In this document: positions 23,956 to 35,938 of the stretch, in pieces
Position numbering within the stretch: position 1 is the first letter of the stretch
Layout: each line of letters begins with the position of its first letter
Source: Chlorops oryzae
Lineage: Eukaryota; Arthropoda; Insecta; Diptera; Chloropidae
Assembly: GCA_020466095.1 (NCBI GenBank)
Contig: CM035807.1
Span: forward strand, 85,230,571 to 85,294,570
Direction of reading: 5' to 3'
DNA length: 64,000 nucleotides
Translations under genes and position numbers: made by a program
Notes under the pieces: model-generated
The model's input: the letters and a program-made list of their open reading frames with translations, nothing else
Told to the model about the DNA's origin: nothing
Databases searched by the model: none

Positions 23956-24477
23956 CTTTTTTCCAGGGTCGTGAACCGGGTGGAAAATTTTCCCGGTTCG
24001 GTTCAGCGGTCCCAACCGTGTTTGAACTTTTGGATTGGTTCGTCAAACCGGTTTTTCTACTTCTTTGAACATGAGGTTTCGGTTCGGTCATCGGTTCGGG
24101 AGTTTCTCAAACTGAAAAAAGTTGTTAGCACGTGTTCCCACTTCTGACGCAATATTTTACCATTTAGGGTAAAAATTTGCACAATAAAAAGTTAGTGGTG
24201 GTTACCTTACTCATATTAGAGATGGTATCGATTCTAATTTCATAATAATATCGATTTTGATTTTTTCATTTTTGGCCTATGGGAGCGACCAATGTGCATG
24301 GTTGCAGGCAAAAATGAAATCCTGAAGCTTTACAAAAAGGGGGTTCGGTTTCGGTTCGGTTTAAACATTTGTAAAAATCTTCGGTTCGGGTAATGGTTCG
24401 GTTCATCAGCAGATAAAAGTGGTTTTTCAGTTCAAAACCGGTTCGGTTCAAACCCGGTTCACGTCCCTGCTTTTTTC
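23956..24477. mobile_element. hAT element, 8-bp TSD, GGTTCGG-rich
   Basis: The element itself is 23964-24469 (506 bp). Its ends are CAGGGTCGTGAACCGGGT and, inward from the right, CAGGGACGTGAACCGGGT: 17 of 18 bases match. The perfect 8-bp duplication CTTTTTTC lies at 23956-23963 and 24470-24477. CAGGG ends with an 8-bp duplication are diagnostic of hAT. Subterminal zones at both ends are packed with GGTTCGG/CCGGTT motifs, plausibly transposase binding sites as in other hAT elements. No transposase is encoded. Confidence 0.9.
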
Positions 24478-27400
24478 TGATTTCTATAGAAAAATTTGTT
24501 TTGAAAATTCTCTATTAAAAATTTTGAGTTGTCTTTGTTAAAAAAGTATATCCAAAAAATCCCTCAATGCTCCAATGAGTACCTACCTAGTCCTTGTGAT
24601 TACTTGGAGAACTGCAAAGATATGCGATATTTACTGAAAAACTACTAAATTCTTGTGGATTGAATATTGTAAACTATAACTATTCCTTTTCCGGGTGACA
24701 CAGTTCCTCTCTGTTCCTCAAAATTGACCTACTCATATAAACCCTACGCGATAAAGAGTGGGAGAGATTAAGAGAGCCACAGGAAACCGTTTAATATGAC
24801 ACAAATGGTCACTCGAGCAGAAGACATCGATGTACAATACATACCTCGATGGAGGAGCATAGCATCAAATTTTACACCTGTTCGGCAGGAGACAATATTT
24901 GAGGCCAAAGTTGCCTATTAACACAAATTCTCGACCGTTTTTATGTGTTCGGTGTGTTGGGAACGAAGTAGAAAGGCTATTAATTTCTAAACTTAGATCG
25001 TTTAACAAATCCATGACGTCGGAGAGCAAATGACTACACTTTTCTCTTCACGCTTTTATGACTCAATTCGAAGACTTAGAGCTTAGAGCTTCGAGGAATA
25101 CTCCGTCCATGTACATGCATACATACATACGTACATACAATAGGTACTGCAGTCGATGCAGTGTATGTTTGTCCAGATGATTTTGAGACCAAAGACAACG
25201 TAGCAAAACTTTCGCTAATTGAGTGTTGCTACAGATGTTGGTGCCACTGTGACCGAACGACCAACCGTCGGACAGACGGACCGGCAATGTTCTTTCTTTC
25301 GAATTTCGTGACCATACACAAACGCAGAGTCAGTACAAAATCGTGCCAGTGCCCACAATGAGTGACCATATTGAGGTTTATAGTCACTTCGACTCTTCGA
25401 CTTGGACTTCGTACGACTGCGACTGCGACTTCGACTACGACTTTCTTCCTGTAGCGTCGTGTGGAAAAGCAATCTCGGCTGATTGTGCTTTAAATAAATT
25501 TCAATTTTTTTTTCCTACTCGCTTCCTATCCGTGGGATGCAAGCGGATTAATATTGAATTTTTATTTTTTTTTTGTGGCTCACTCTAAGAGGCTAAACAG
25601 ATAACTGGGTGGATATGTTTCAGAGCAGCTCGAATTCGTGCTCGAGTAGAATGACCGGTTATATCTACGGCTGTTTATGTATCGCAAACTTTCTTAATGG
25701 GTCAAGCGCATCTTTTTTTATTTATTTATTTACTTATTTATTTATTTTTTTTATTTAATTTTTTAATTAAAAAAAATTTTTTTTTTTAAATTTTTTATTT
25801 TTTTTTTTTTCCCCCAAAAATATTTACAGTAAGTTTTTGTGCATTTTCGAGTATTTTTCTCAATTTATCCCAAACTTTAATTGTTACAGATATAATATGT
25901 ACCTATTTAAAAAAAAAAATCTAATTACTGCGCATAACTGCCCCAAAAGAAGCCTGCATAGGCACAACGATCTTTTTTGTTTTGTTTTAACCTTGAAGTA
26001 AGTACTTACATACAAGAAAAAAGATAACAAATGAGCTCAAATGATAAATGAGCGCGAGTGCAAAAGAAAAGCGCTAACTCGCAGTGCTTTTTTGAGCCAC
26101 AGTTTCAGTTATTTCTGAGCGTCATTTGAGAATGAAATGAACATGAATATGTTTGTTTGTATGTATGTATGTATGGTTGTATCTATGCCGAAGAGTGTAA
26201 TTTTTTTTCTTAACGAGATTTTTTTTTAGCAATAAAAATTCTTTTTATACATTGCGAGGACGTTACCCTTCATTGAACAAAACAAAAACTAACAAAAAAG
26301 AAAAGAAAAAAGATAAAATTTGAAAGAAAAAAAATTAAGATACTTTTCGTCATTCTCTACATGAGGCAATAGGCTATAAATACACATGCACGTTTTTAAA
26401 CTTCTCATAGAATCTCATTCATGTGATGAGTTTGCGGTTGATAGAAACTAGAACTGGCAGTTCAGCACATCAAGATAAATGTATTTACAAAATTAATGTT
26501 GTTTATTCGAAAATATTTTTGTAGCAAATTCTTTATTTGATTTTTTTTAATTTTTTCTATTCTACGCACTTTTGGGAGAATCTTTCAAACAACGCATAAG
26601 CGTGACGTAAAGAGTGTTTATAGATATTTATCTATAATAAGACTTTTCAACAGCAGATATATTTAGAAGTTTGTGTGTTTATTTATATTATAAACAGGCC
26701 CATTTTCATGCTCATTCACATCGTAAGTTCTAAGATGCATTCAATAAGTTTTCAACTCATCGAGTCTTCCTAATGTGGCGGCAGACAGACAGACAGACCG
26801 ACAGGCAGGCATTCGGTAAGGCGACGCGTAGCAACTTCAAGTCGAAAACACTTAAATACACTCATCTCCGATTGCTTTGAGTGGTGAAAGGCATTAAGAG
26901 TGCCTAATTGCTGTTAATACAGGTGCCATTAAAAAGATATTCTAATTAGAATAGTCGGTTTGTTCGGTTAGTTATCTCCGAAGAATGAATAGAGTGCCAT
27001 AACATATGGTATAACGTTAGAACTTTTCCCCAAAGGAATTCAATAGCATTCAGAGAAACGCACAAATTAACGCAACATTTGTTCAATTTACGGAGGCATT
27101 TAATTAAAATAAATCTTAAAATAATCGCATTCACTTATGGGGGATATTTTATGCGAAACTCTCGGAATTCCCACTAGAATTCTGTTTGTATTCTGGTTTG
27201 AAAGCTGTTGAAAAGCAAGAAAATTTCACTTTATTTTCAAATACCTAACCAGAATAAGGGTTTACGCTCCGTATGCGTTAAGCTTTTTGAGCTGAAGATT
27301 TGGAAGATATTAAGTATAATCTATTGGAAATCCGCTTAAGCATGCATCCAGAATACTACTTACAAACAAGGGAGATTACGGTGGATTATGGCGGTCTCGA

Positions 27401-28174
27401 GCACAATATTTTGTATACATAGTATTACGTCTTATTTGAGAACACTCTTATGTGGGTTAATGTAAGAACAGGAGGTTTCACAGGAGTCGGTCTCGTTTAT
27501 GCTAAATTGTAGAGAAAAACGATTTTGAGTGCTTAAGACATCAAGGTTGATACCTCAGAGTTCATTCTGTTCTGGAAATTTGGATTTTGGTTATTCCTAT
27601 ATGTCCTGATATTATATTGGATTAAAGCACTCACGATCTATAAGCACTTTTGCAGAGATTCTTTAAAGTTTCTTCTACTCGGGAATGGCTGAAATTATGT
27701 TGTTAATAAAAACTTATAAATATCAAGATACCCGACACTTAAAATCGAAAGAAATTTCCATTTCCCATCATTGCTGATGATAAAACTAATTATGTGCTAA
27801 ATGCCAATCTAATTCGAAACTGATTACCGAATTCTAATCATATACAATTAATTGAAATCATTAGGTCAAGAAGCAGAACTTAATGGGGGATCATGTTTTG
27901 ATTTATTATGATGACGCCAAAACGTTTTTGCTTGGAGTCAGATTAGCGCGACTTTTTCCACAAATCTTATCAATCATTTCAAAAAAAAACAAAATTCAAG
28001 TGGGCGGCTTTTATTTTCGTTCTTTTGAATTAACTGCAACATCAGAATCGAAAGCATTTCTGAAGTGAAAGTGAAAACGATAATCACATTTTTAGCATTT
28101 CTAATAAAATACTACAGATTTCCGGTCTGGTGTTCGCTTGTTGCAGATTGAAAGTAGGTAACAGATTTCAACAT
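24478..28174. other. Non-coding stretch with T-rich and short repeats
   Basis: Includes (CATA)n at about 25114-25140, a (GACTTC/GACTGC)n hexamer tract at about 25386-25442, an almost pure T/A run at 25706-25812, (TATG)n at about 26156-26175 and (GACA)n at about 26782-26808. No supported gene. Confidence 0.5.
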
Positions 28175-28291
28175 GTCAGGATGGCCGAGCGGTCTAAGGC
28201 GCCAGACTCAAGTGAATAACTTGCCCGTTCAATCGGGTTCTGAGCGTTCTGGTCCTCTCTGAGGGCGTGGGTTCGAATCCCACTTCTGACA
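28175..28291 (+). tRNA. tRNA-Leu-CAA: tRNA-Leu(CAA) with a 34-nt intron
   Basis: A complete nuclear tRNA gene. The acceptor stem GTCAGGA pairs with TTCTGAC (one G-U), and the discriminator is A at 28291. The A box is TGGCCGAGCGGTCTAAGGC; the variable arm is long (TCCTCTCTGAGGGC), as in leucine tRNAs; the B box is GGTTCGAATCC. The anticodon stem CCAGA/TCTGG closes a loop with CAA at 28209-28211. The intron, 28213-28246, lies one base after the anticodon, the usual place for eukaryotic tRNA introns; tRNA-Leu(CAA) is one of the intron-bearing tRNAs in Drosophila. A long T run from 28294 ends Pol III transcription. Confidence 0.97.
28213..28246 (+). other. Intron of tRNA-Leu(CAA)
   Basis: 34 nt between positions 37 and 38 of the tRNA. 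Removing it restores the 7-base anticodon loop CTCAAGT and the paired anticodon stem. Confidence 0.9.
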
Positions 28292-28692
28292 AATTTTTTT
28301 TTTTATTTTTTTTTTTTTTAATAAATCATTTTCAACCATTCCCAGACAAATTTAAGAAATGAGAGAGATCCCCTGTTATTTTATCAATTTACTATTATGT
28401 ATTTGAATTTTTATTTTTTATTTCATTTAAATTTTTAGATTTTTTGGTTTTTAATTTTTTTAATTTTCAATTTTATTTTTTCATATTTCATTTCAAATCG
28501 TTAATAAAAATTTTTTATATTGAATTTTTATTTATTATTTTTATTTTATATTTTATTTTTATTTTTACTTTTAATTTTTATTTTATTTTACTTTTATTTT
28601 TTTATTTTTACTTTTTTTTTCTTTTATTTTTACTTTTATTTTTACATTTATTTTTACTTTTATTTTTAGTTTTACTTCAATTTTTACGTTTA
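28292..28692. repeat. T-rich (TTTTTA)n low-complexity DNA
   Basis: Degenerate TTTTTA/TTTTAC/TTTTAT units, almost pure pyrimidine-plus-A on the plus strand. The Phe-rich open frame here is an artefact. Confidence 0.85.
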
Positions 28693-29634
28693 TTATACCC
28701 AGCGTAAGCGGGTATATTAGTTTTGTGCGAATCTTGTAACAGGAGAACTAAGCTCCGGAGATATAGACATATATATATAAAAATGATCAGGATCAAAAAC
28801 TGAATCGATTTAGACATGTCCGTCTGTCCGTCCGTCCGTCCGTCCGTGGTCGGATCTCCTCCGAAACGGCTGGACCAATCAAGTCGAAATTTGGCACACA
28901 GGTATATCGGGGTCCGAGTATGATCCTAAGTAAAAATGGGAGACATCCGCCCACTGCCACGCCCACAAATGAATATACTGTGTTGTCACTCAACACATTC
29001 CATTGATATTTGGTGTACTGGTAAACTACGAAAAGGGACATATCCTGGAAAAAAATGGACGCCGCCCTCCGTGAGCCACGCCCACAAATAAGGGCTTATC
29101 GTAACTTGTGAAGTAAAAGGCGAATGAAAGGTGTAGGAAAAAAATGTATATGGCCCGCCCACTGCCACGCCCACAAATGGAGATTTTTCGTAACTTCCGA
29201 ATTAATAGGCGTATACGCTTTAAATTCGCTACATAGGTTGACCAAGGCAAATGAAAGGTGTAGGGAAAAAATTTAACTGGCCCGCCCCCTGCCACGCCCA
29301 CAAATGAAAATTTTCGTAACTTCCGAAGTAAAAGGCGTAGAAGCTTCGAAATCGCAACATCGCTTCACCAAGGCGAATGAAAGGTGTAGGAAAAATTTAT
29401 GTGGCCCGCCCTGCCACGCCCACAAATGAAGATTTTTCGTAACTTCGAAGTAAAAGGCGTAGAAGCTTAATTCGCAACATAGGTTCACCAAGGCGAAGAA
29501 AGGTGTAGGTAAAAATTATGTGGCCCCCCACTGCCACGCCCACAAATAGAGAAGCAAAACATAGTGCGCTCATAATGTCGGGACGCTGGGTATTTCAAAG
29601 TCGGGCTTGACCGACTTTAGCTTTCTTACTTGTT
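28693..29634 (-). mobile_element. mini-me/Helentron-like element with ~110-bp tandem units
   Basis: Subterminal inverted repeats TATACCCAGCG (28694) and CGCTGGGTA (29585) and a (GTCC)n tract at about 28820-28846 mark the family. The far end has a short hairpin-like segment (AGTCGGGCTTGACCGACT) before ACTTGTTTTTA. Between 29060 and 29545 a ~110-bp unit is repeated about four to five times; each has a GCCACGCCCACAAAT core and ends in AAAGGTGTAGG. These features match the mini-me and DINE/Helentron elements described in Diptera. No Rep/helicase is encoded. Confidence 0.8.
29060..29545. repeat. ~110-bp tandem repeats inside the Helentron-like element
   Basis: About four to five units with the core 'gccacgcccacaaat', 'tcgtaacttccgaagtaaaa', 'ggcgtagaagctt' and 'aaaggtgtagg'. 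Internal tandem repeats are a known habit of Helitron-family elements. Confidence 0.8.
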
Positions 29635-29841
29635 TTTATTTTTATTTTTACTTCAATTTTTACGTTAATTTTTATTTTTATTTTACTTTATTATTTCTTT
29701 TATTTTGACTATAATTTTACTATTTCTTTAAGTAAAATTAAAAGTAAAAATAAAACTAAAAGTAAAAATAAAAATAAAAGTAAAAGTAAAAATAAAAATA
29801 AAAGTAAAAATAAAATAAAAATAAACCTAAAAATAAAATAA
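29635..29841. repeat. T-rich to A-rich switch (TTTTTA then TAAAAA)
   Basis: Up to about 29725 the plus strand reads TTTTTAC/TTTTAT; from about 29730 it reads AAAGTAAAAAT, the complement of the same unit. The two halves could fold into a long imperfect hairpin. Confidence 0.75.
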
Positions 29842-30377
29842 ACAAGTAAGGGTGTTATAGTCAGGCGAGCCTGACAATAGAATACCCGACACAGACACTT
29901 ATGTTCGAATAATTATTAATATCAGAGTTGTTTAAGGCCATTAGGGCCTATAACGACTTTTTTTGAATTGCTTTATAAAAACCGCCATTTGCCACGCCAA
30001 TTTTTCAATTTTTTTGGATTCTAATCGGACCCCTATATATACGCAGTTTTTAGCAGTTTTTGTGATATTTCATACAACTAGTACTGAGTTACCCCTAAAA
30101 TGGTCTCGATCTCATTCTCGAACTTGTTCTTACTCATGTCCCGTGAGCACGCATACCAATTTTGTCAAGATAGCTCAACTCCTTCGATAAGATAACTGTA
30201 TACAGACAGACAGCAGACACAGACAGACAACAAGACAACGGACATGCTAAATCGAATCTCCTGGTGACGCTGATCATTTCTATATACATTTTGTATGGTC
30301 TATCTCGACTGGTTCTGTGTTACACACAACCCAACAAACGCAATATACCCTCGAACAGAGTGTGTCGGGTATAAAAA
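29842..30377 (+). mobile_element. mini-me/Helentron-like element, full-length copy
   Basis: Begins ACAAGTAAGGGTGTTATAGT, followed by a perfect hairpin (GTCAGGC-GA-GCCTGAC). Subterminal repeats TACCCGACACAG (~29883) and GTGTGTCGGGTATA (~30360) are inverted. A (GACA)n tract lies at about 30196-30240. Non-autonomous; no open frame of note. Confidence 0.85.
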
Positions 30378-30800
30378 TGAAAGTAGAAATAAAAGTTATT
30401 GTTATTTTAAGTAAAAATAAAAGTAAAAATTAAATTAATATGTAATTAATTCTTTTTTTACTTTTATTTACTTTTATTTATTATTTTTTTTTTTTTTTTT
30501 TTCTTATTTATTTTTTTTTTTAATTTTTATTTTTATAAGTATTCTCATTTTTAATTTTTATTTGTATTTGTAATTTTCTTATTTTTTAATTTTTTTAATT
30601 TAATTTTATTTTTTATTATTAATTTTTTTTATTAATTAAATTTTTAAATTTATATTATTTCAATTTTAATTTTTAATTTTAATTCTTAATTTATTTTTAA
30701 TTTTATTTTAATTTTAAGTTTTATTTTTAATTTAAATTTTTAATTTTTAATATTCATTTATTTAAAAAAAATATATTTTAATCTTTTAATTAAATTTTTA
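30378..30800. repeat. A-rich then T-rich low-complexity DNA
   Basis: Continuation of AAAGTAAAAAT units to about 30430, then degenerate TTTTTAATTT units to about 30800. Confidence 0.8.
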
Positions 30801-32993
30801 ATATCGACAAACGTAACGAATGGTATATGAAAACCTCGGTTATCCATCTTTACCAAATTTTTATTTAAACTTTTGCTTAGGGGGTGTGTAATAGTTGACA
30901 TTATCCTATTTTTTTATTTTATTTAAGGTTTTTTTCAGTTTTTATAAATTTTTTTGAATTTTAATTAATAACTCCTAAGCAGATTCACTCTTTTAAGGCG
31001 CAATTGTCGTCAACAAAAACTTCATTAAGTCATGCTTTTATTACTCAATTTAGTGCTTTACGCAGAATTTCATTAAAATTTGCCTCTTCTGCGCCCGCAA
31101 TCGACGATGGTAGTCTATGGTCGTCGTCTCCCTGTTGTACTCTGAAATTTTGTGCCCAGTGTGCATTTCAAACGCCTTCATTCACAACATGCCTTCTGGT
31201 TTTCCATTTAAAACTATTGAAGTGACGTGTCTTCATTCAATTATGCACGTCACATGTTTGTCTGTCTGTCTGGCTGTCGGTCTGTCTATCTATTTGGCTG
31301 CTCTGTTTTGAGCTTATTCATTTTATCTCGGTTTTAAAAGTTTCCTGTATTTTGTGGAATTGAGTTTGTGTTTTCATATATTTTACTATTTTTGGTCTCT
31401 CATAAAAATTTGCATAGCACAACGGATGCGCTGCTGCTTGTAGTGGGAGGAAGTCTTAACAACGAATACCAGCTACATGACCATATAAATACCTCTCGCC
31501 CTGTACCCACAATCACCCTCACAAAAACTGCAAAGTGAGATGAATATTCACAGATAATAAAATAGGTTTCTATTGAAATATTTTTCACAAAATTGAAGGT
31601 TTGGCAGCAGACACGAATGAAATCGGCCTGTTCGGTTGGAGTAAATGAAGCATGAAATTATTTGGTCGTTTTTTTTTTGTGTCTAAAATGATTTATGAAT
31701 CGAAAACACAAAACCCAATTTATATTTAATCTGAAACCACACGAATCTGGAAAGAATGTTTTTGGATTTGAGGTTTTTTTTTAATATTTAATTGACTGCG
31801 AACACAACCGAAACGATTTGTTGTCAGAACAATTTAGAATTAATTTGAAACATTTCTAGGTGAACCGTAAGGTGAGACAAATTATATTTTAAATCAGGTG
31901 CTATGTACATATCTCAATTTGAGAAAAATTTACTTACACATCTGAAGTTGACAAATTTTTTGAATCCAACATTGAAATTAAAGGGGGCAAAAATTGGTGT
32001 CTGTAAAGTCAATTTACGGACGATAGTTTTACGTGATAACGTCATAAGGAAACACTCATTATGTACATAAAAGGGAGCATTCAAGTATCACGTACGCTAT
32101 TTTTGACGATTTTTTATACTCCCTCCCCTTAGACTTATTAAGTTAAAAGTTAGAAAATAGGTCTCATTTTGTAATTTTTTTTAATGCGATTTTTAATATT
32201 AGTATAAAATAGAAAATAATAACTAAACTTGACTTTTTAAATTAAAATTGCATATTAAAGTTTTCATAAATATTTTCGATCCCTGTCAGTGCTCGGACTA
32301 CTACCACTTTGATATTAGATCTATTTTCACTTTTTACCACTTCTACCACGCTAGGTACAAATCTACCAATTTTTTTTTTTACTTTTTTATGCCTTTGTTT
32401 TATTTATTTCATGATCATTTAGAATAATTGAGTGCATAAAAAATGTACTTCATTGTTATGTGCTATTGAAAAATATGTTGGCAGCTTCCTATTGTCAAGA
32501 ATGTTGTCAAGAATGTCAGTATTGGCGCTTAATGACATCCAAAAAATATTGCCACATTTTTTTATAATAAGAGAAAATACCTAACAAAAATATAAGTTTC
32601 TCAATTTTCTTCATGATCAGATGTGATATACTGTATTACTATACTATTTATATTTAATATTGTTTAAAAGCACTTTATGACTTAAATTCCACAAATTTTA
32701 ATTTCAAAAATTCACTTACATTTGTGCAGTTAGTAAATTAAATTTTTCTGTCTAATGAAAAAATATCTGACCTCAATAGTATTTCATGAAAAAAGAGTTT
32801 ATTTTTCCTATTGTTGCTCATATATTTTCAATTGCGATGCGCGAAATAATAAATAATTTTTCGACGTCAAATTCAGGAGGTCGCGTTAAATCAAGAACAA
32901 AGCAAAAAAGGATTTGATGAAAGCAAGAAATAACTACATAAGTATTTGAATAATTTTTAAATTTAATTTATTAGATTTGCTATTGAAGAAGTC
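30801..32993. other. Non-coding stretch, no feature seen
   Basis: AT-rich DNA with a short (GTCT)n tract at about 31257-31285. No supported gene. Confidence 0.4.
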
Positions 32994-33060
32994 GGCCTCT
33001 GTGTCGTCGTTTCCCAACTTGCGAAGCGAGAAGCTCTGGGTTCAACACCCAGCTGAGTGT
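32994..33060 (+). repeat. tRNA-like SINE copy
   Basis: Starts GTCGGCCTCTGTGTCGTCGT and has a B-box-like GGGTTCAACACCC. The first part is shared with the minus-strand copy at 39741-39806, which indicates one SINE family. Confidence 0.45.
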
Positions 33061-34360
33061 AATATTAACAGTGGCCTTGGTTCAATGTTATGATCTCAAA
33101 ACCGAATAACACATTTTATTTTTCCATTAATAACGTACCTACAAAATAAATTGAAGCTTAATTGAAGTAATTTCCAGTAAAGTCACGAGTAATTTAGCCC
33201 AGAGTCCAACGAATTTTGAATGCCTTTTCATAAATCAGAATTTTTACCTTAAACTACGCATTCGGAAGAGCACATGTAATGACAAAATAGTGCTTAGCGT
33301 GACCTTGTTCTAATGACTTAACGACCTCTTAATCGATTTAATGACTTCTGAAACAAAGAAATACATATGGATTAAACGAAAGTCCACAGCACAAGAAAAA
33401 CATAGTCTATGAAACCATTCGTTTTACCATATTTTATAAGGAAGCAACATTTAACTATTTCCAACTTTTTCATACCCATTTGAGTATCATTCGAGAATAT
33501 AAAATTTAAGAATTTTACTCATGTTCAAGGAAAATTTCATAATGAAGACAGTAAATTTTGCCTCAAATCAACTAGGTCTGAGTAACAAAAAATGTAGGTA
33601 CCATTCATTCTGAAAATAACGTGAAACAATTCAAGCAATTCATCAATTCCACGATAAAATAAAAACACGTGAAAAAACCAGTTGAAAGAACTACTCAAAG
33701 CTGATTCAAACAGCGATTAATATAAATTAAAAATTGAAAAAATCAGAAAATAGAAGATTCGAATCAGTCAACATAAAGTTTGACGTCGACATCGAAGAAA
33801 ATCAGAAACATATTAATAAATGATTTTATTTACAAATAGGATGTTCTCAGAGAAGGAAAATTTTTTTAAGCTCACATGGAATGGAGCCGTCGATGGAGTC
33901 GGAGCAGTAATTAAAGGAAAGTCTGGCAGATAACAAAACTAAAAATGGTTGTTTACCCGATGCATTATCTTTTTTCAATGTGCACAACAAAGCATAAATT
34001 TGGGATTCAAATATATTATATGCCATCCGATTTGCAAATCAAAAAGCAAGAAATGTCCTACAATTTTGACGAAAAATGGCGCGAAGTAAGAAGCATTCCA
34101 GGGATATCCAGTTGCACTTCTTTTGTTGCGATGGTGTATATATAAAAGTCAGTCAAAACTGCTTATTCGGAAAAACAAACTGTTTTGTTATTCCTGATAA
34201 CACTTCCACTTAATTTTTTTTTATTATTGTATTAAATGGTACAAAACACCTCAATAAATACATTGAATTTTTCTTTTTTAATTTAAAAAAATTTTTGCTC
34301 ATGTTATTTATGTATAATTTCGTAAAAAGAGCAACAAAAAAGCAAAAATATCACTCTGGA
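33061..34360. other. Non-coding stretch, no feature seen
   Basis: AT-rich DNA with only short uncharacteristic open frames. Confidence 0.4.
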
Positions 34361-34761
34361 AAAAAATGTCCCGTGCGACATGTCCCATGCGACCGAGATT
34401 AAAACTAAATTTAAAAGAAAGTATAAATCGGATTTGAGTAAATTCAAAGCCAGTTTTAAGGATATCTATGCCCCACATTCTAAAATTTATCCTATCAAAA
34501 TATTGCGTCAGGTTTCGCTGAAATCGGCATTTGAATTGTTGCCCCCGAAAAAAACTTCTGTTTTTGTCCCGTGCGAATGCCTTGCTTTTCTACAATTATT
34601 TTGAAAACTGAAATCTGGCCAAAATCAACCTTGGCACCAATTATACGGCTAATAAAGATCTATAAGTTAAGCCACTCGTCAAAATGAAAAACCGTTATAT
34701 TTTGACTTTTTTCTAGTTTAAATGCGTACGATTGTCCCGTTCGACATGAATGGAAATGCCC
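34361..34761. mobile_element. Probable MITE with four TGTCCCGTGCGAC motifs
   Basis: The 13-mer TGTCCCGTGCGAC or a one- to two-base variant occurs at about 34367, 34381, 34566 and 34734. The right end reads GGAAATGCCCATAT, the same terminus as the element at 60781. The left end is not clear, so the boundaries are approximate. Confidence 0.45.
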
Positions 34762-35938
34762 ATATATAAACAAAGTACAAGCGAAAAACCATAGTCAAAT
34801 CCACTCGTTACCATAAATTTATGTAATTTTATTTCGACTTTTTCCCCTATTTTATCATTCAGAATATAAAATTTAAGAATTTCCTATCGATGCAAAGGAA
34901 AAATAATGAAGTAAGGTAAAACCAAACAAACTAGCTGCTACACAAAACAATGTGTTATTTCCATTTTCCATCTTTCTCTTATAAAATAAACAGTCGAAAA
35001 AAGTGCAAGACAACAACAACAACAACAACAATAACAATAAAAACTATTAAAAAAAATTGAAAAAACCAGTTCCCTTCCGAAACGAAACCAAACCCAAAAG
35101 CCAAACACTATGAGAATCAAAGCAAAAGAAGAAAAAAAAATGAGAAAAATCAAAGAGGAAGGTAAGATCCATACAGGCCAGACCAGCGTAGAGCAGAGCA
35201 GACCAGGCCAGGCCAGGCCAACCCAGGCGCAGTCGTCTGCCTCATCAGCTCGAATTTCGATTTGGCAGAAGGAAGAAGATATAAAAGACATAAACCGAAA
35301 AAACTTGTTCTGAGATGTAGTACTACTCGCAGTCAAGGAACTTATTGTGTATATTGTACTGATTTGCTTTATTTTCATTTCATATTATTTTTCTTTGGCC
35401 GATTTTTTTCATTTTGCTTTTGATTAATTTTTTTATAATTTCTTTTTATTTTTTTTTTCGGAGTACGCTTCCAATATGAGGTCTCGTTGGTTTGTTGATT
35501 TTTCGAACGCAACCTTAACCGCTAAATATGTCAGACTGCTGCTGTTAGGCCAGCTTGTTACCCTCAAACCCTTTTTATTTTGAAAAAGAAAACGAATAAG
35601 AAAAACAAAAACAAAATCGGAGAATAGAATTCTGAGCGAATTGAATGACAGTCAAGCATGGACACGTTCAAATCAGCAGGCAATTCGAGCGTGCTTTATT
35701 ATACTCATTTTTTTCAGTGCCACATTTCTTCTCTCCCTGCCCTCGTCTATGGGGACTGCTGCTAAAGCCGATTTACAAAAGACTTTTGTCATTTTATGTT
35801 CTTTTGATGACAACGTCTTAACTATATATGATTGTTTGTTGCTTTGTTTTTTTTTTTTTTAGCTCATTTGTTGTTGCTCCTTTTATTGTTTACTTTTTGC
35901 CAAAATGTATTTTGTTCTTTGTTGTTCATTATGAATTT
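34762..35938. other. Non-coding stretch with short tandem repeats
   Basis: Contains (CAA)n at about 35012-35039 and a 'gccaggccagac' tract at about 35178-35228. No supported gene. Confidence 0.4.

Noticed and set aside
25215..25588. Asp/Tyr/Ser-Arg-rich frames on both strands
   Set aside because: They read through a GACTTC/GACTGC hexamer repeat and show no gene context.
28444..28707. Phe-rich open frame
   Set aside because: Translation of the T-rich (TTTTTA)n array.
28693..30377. CRISPR-like array from regular repeats
   Set aside because: The repeats are ~110-bp tandem units inside a Helentron-like element of a eukaryote, with no spacer structure.
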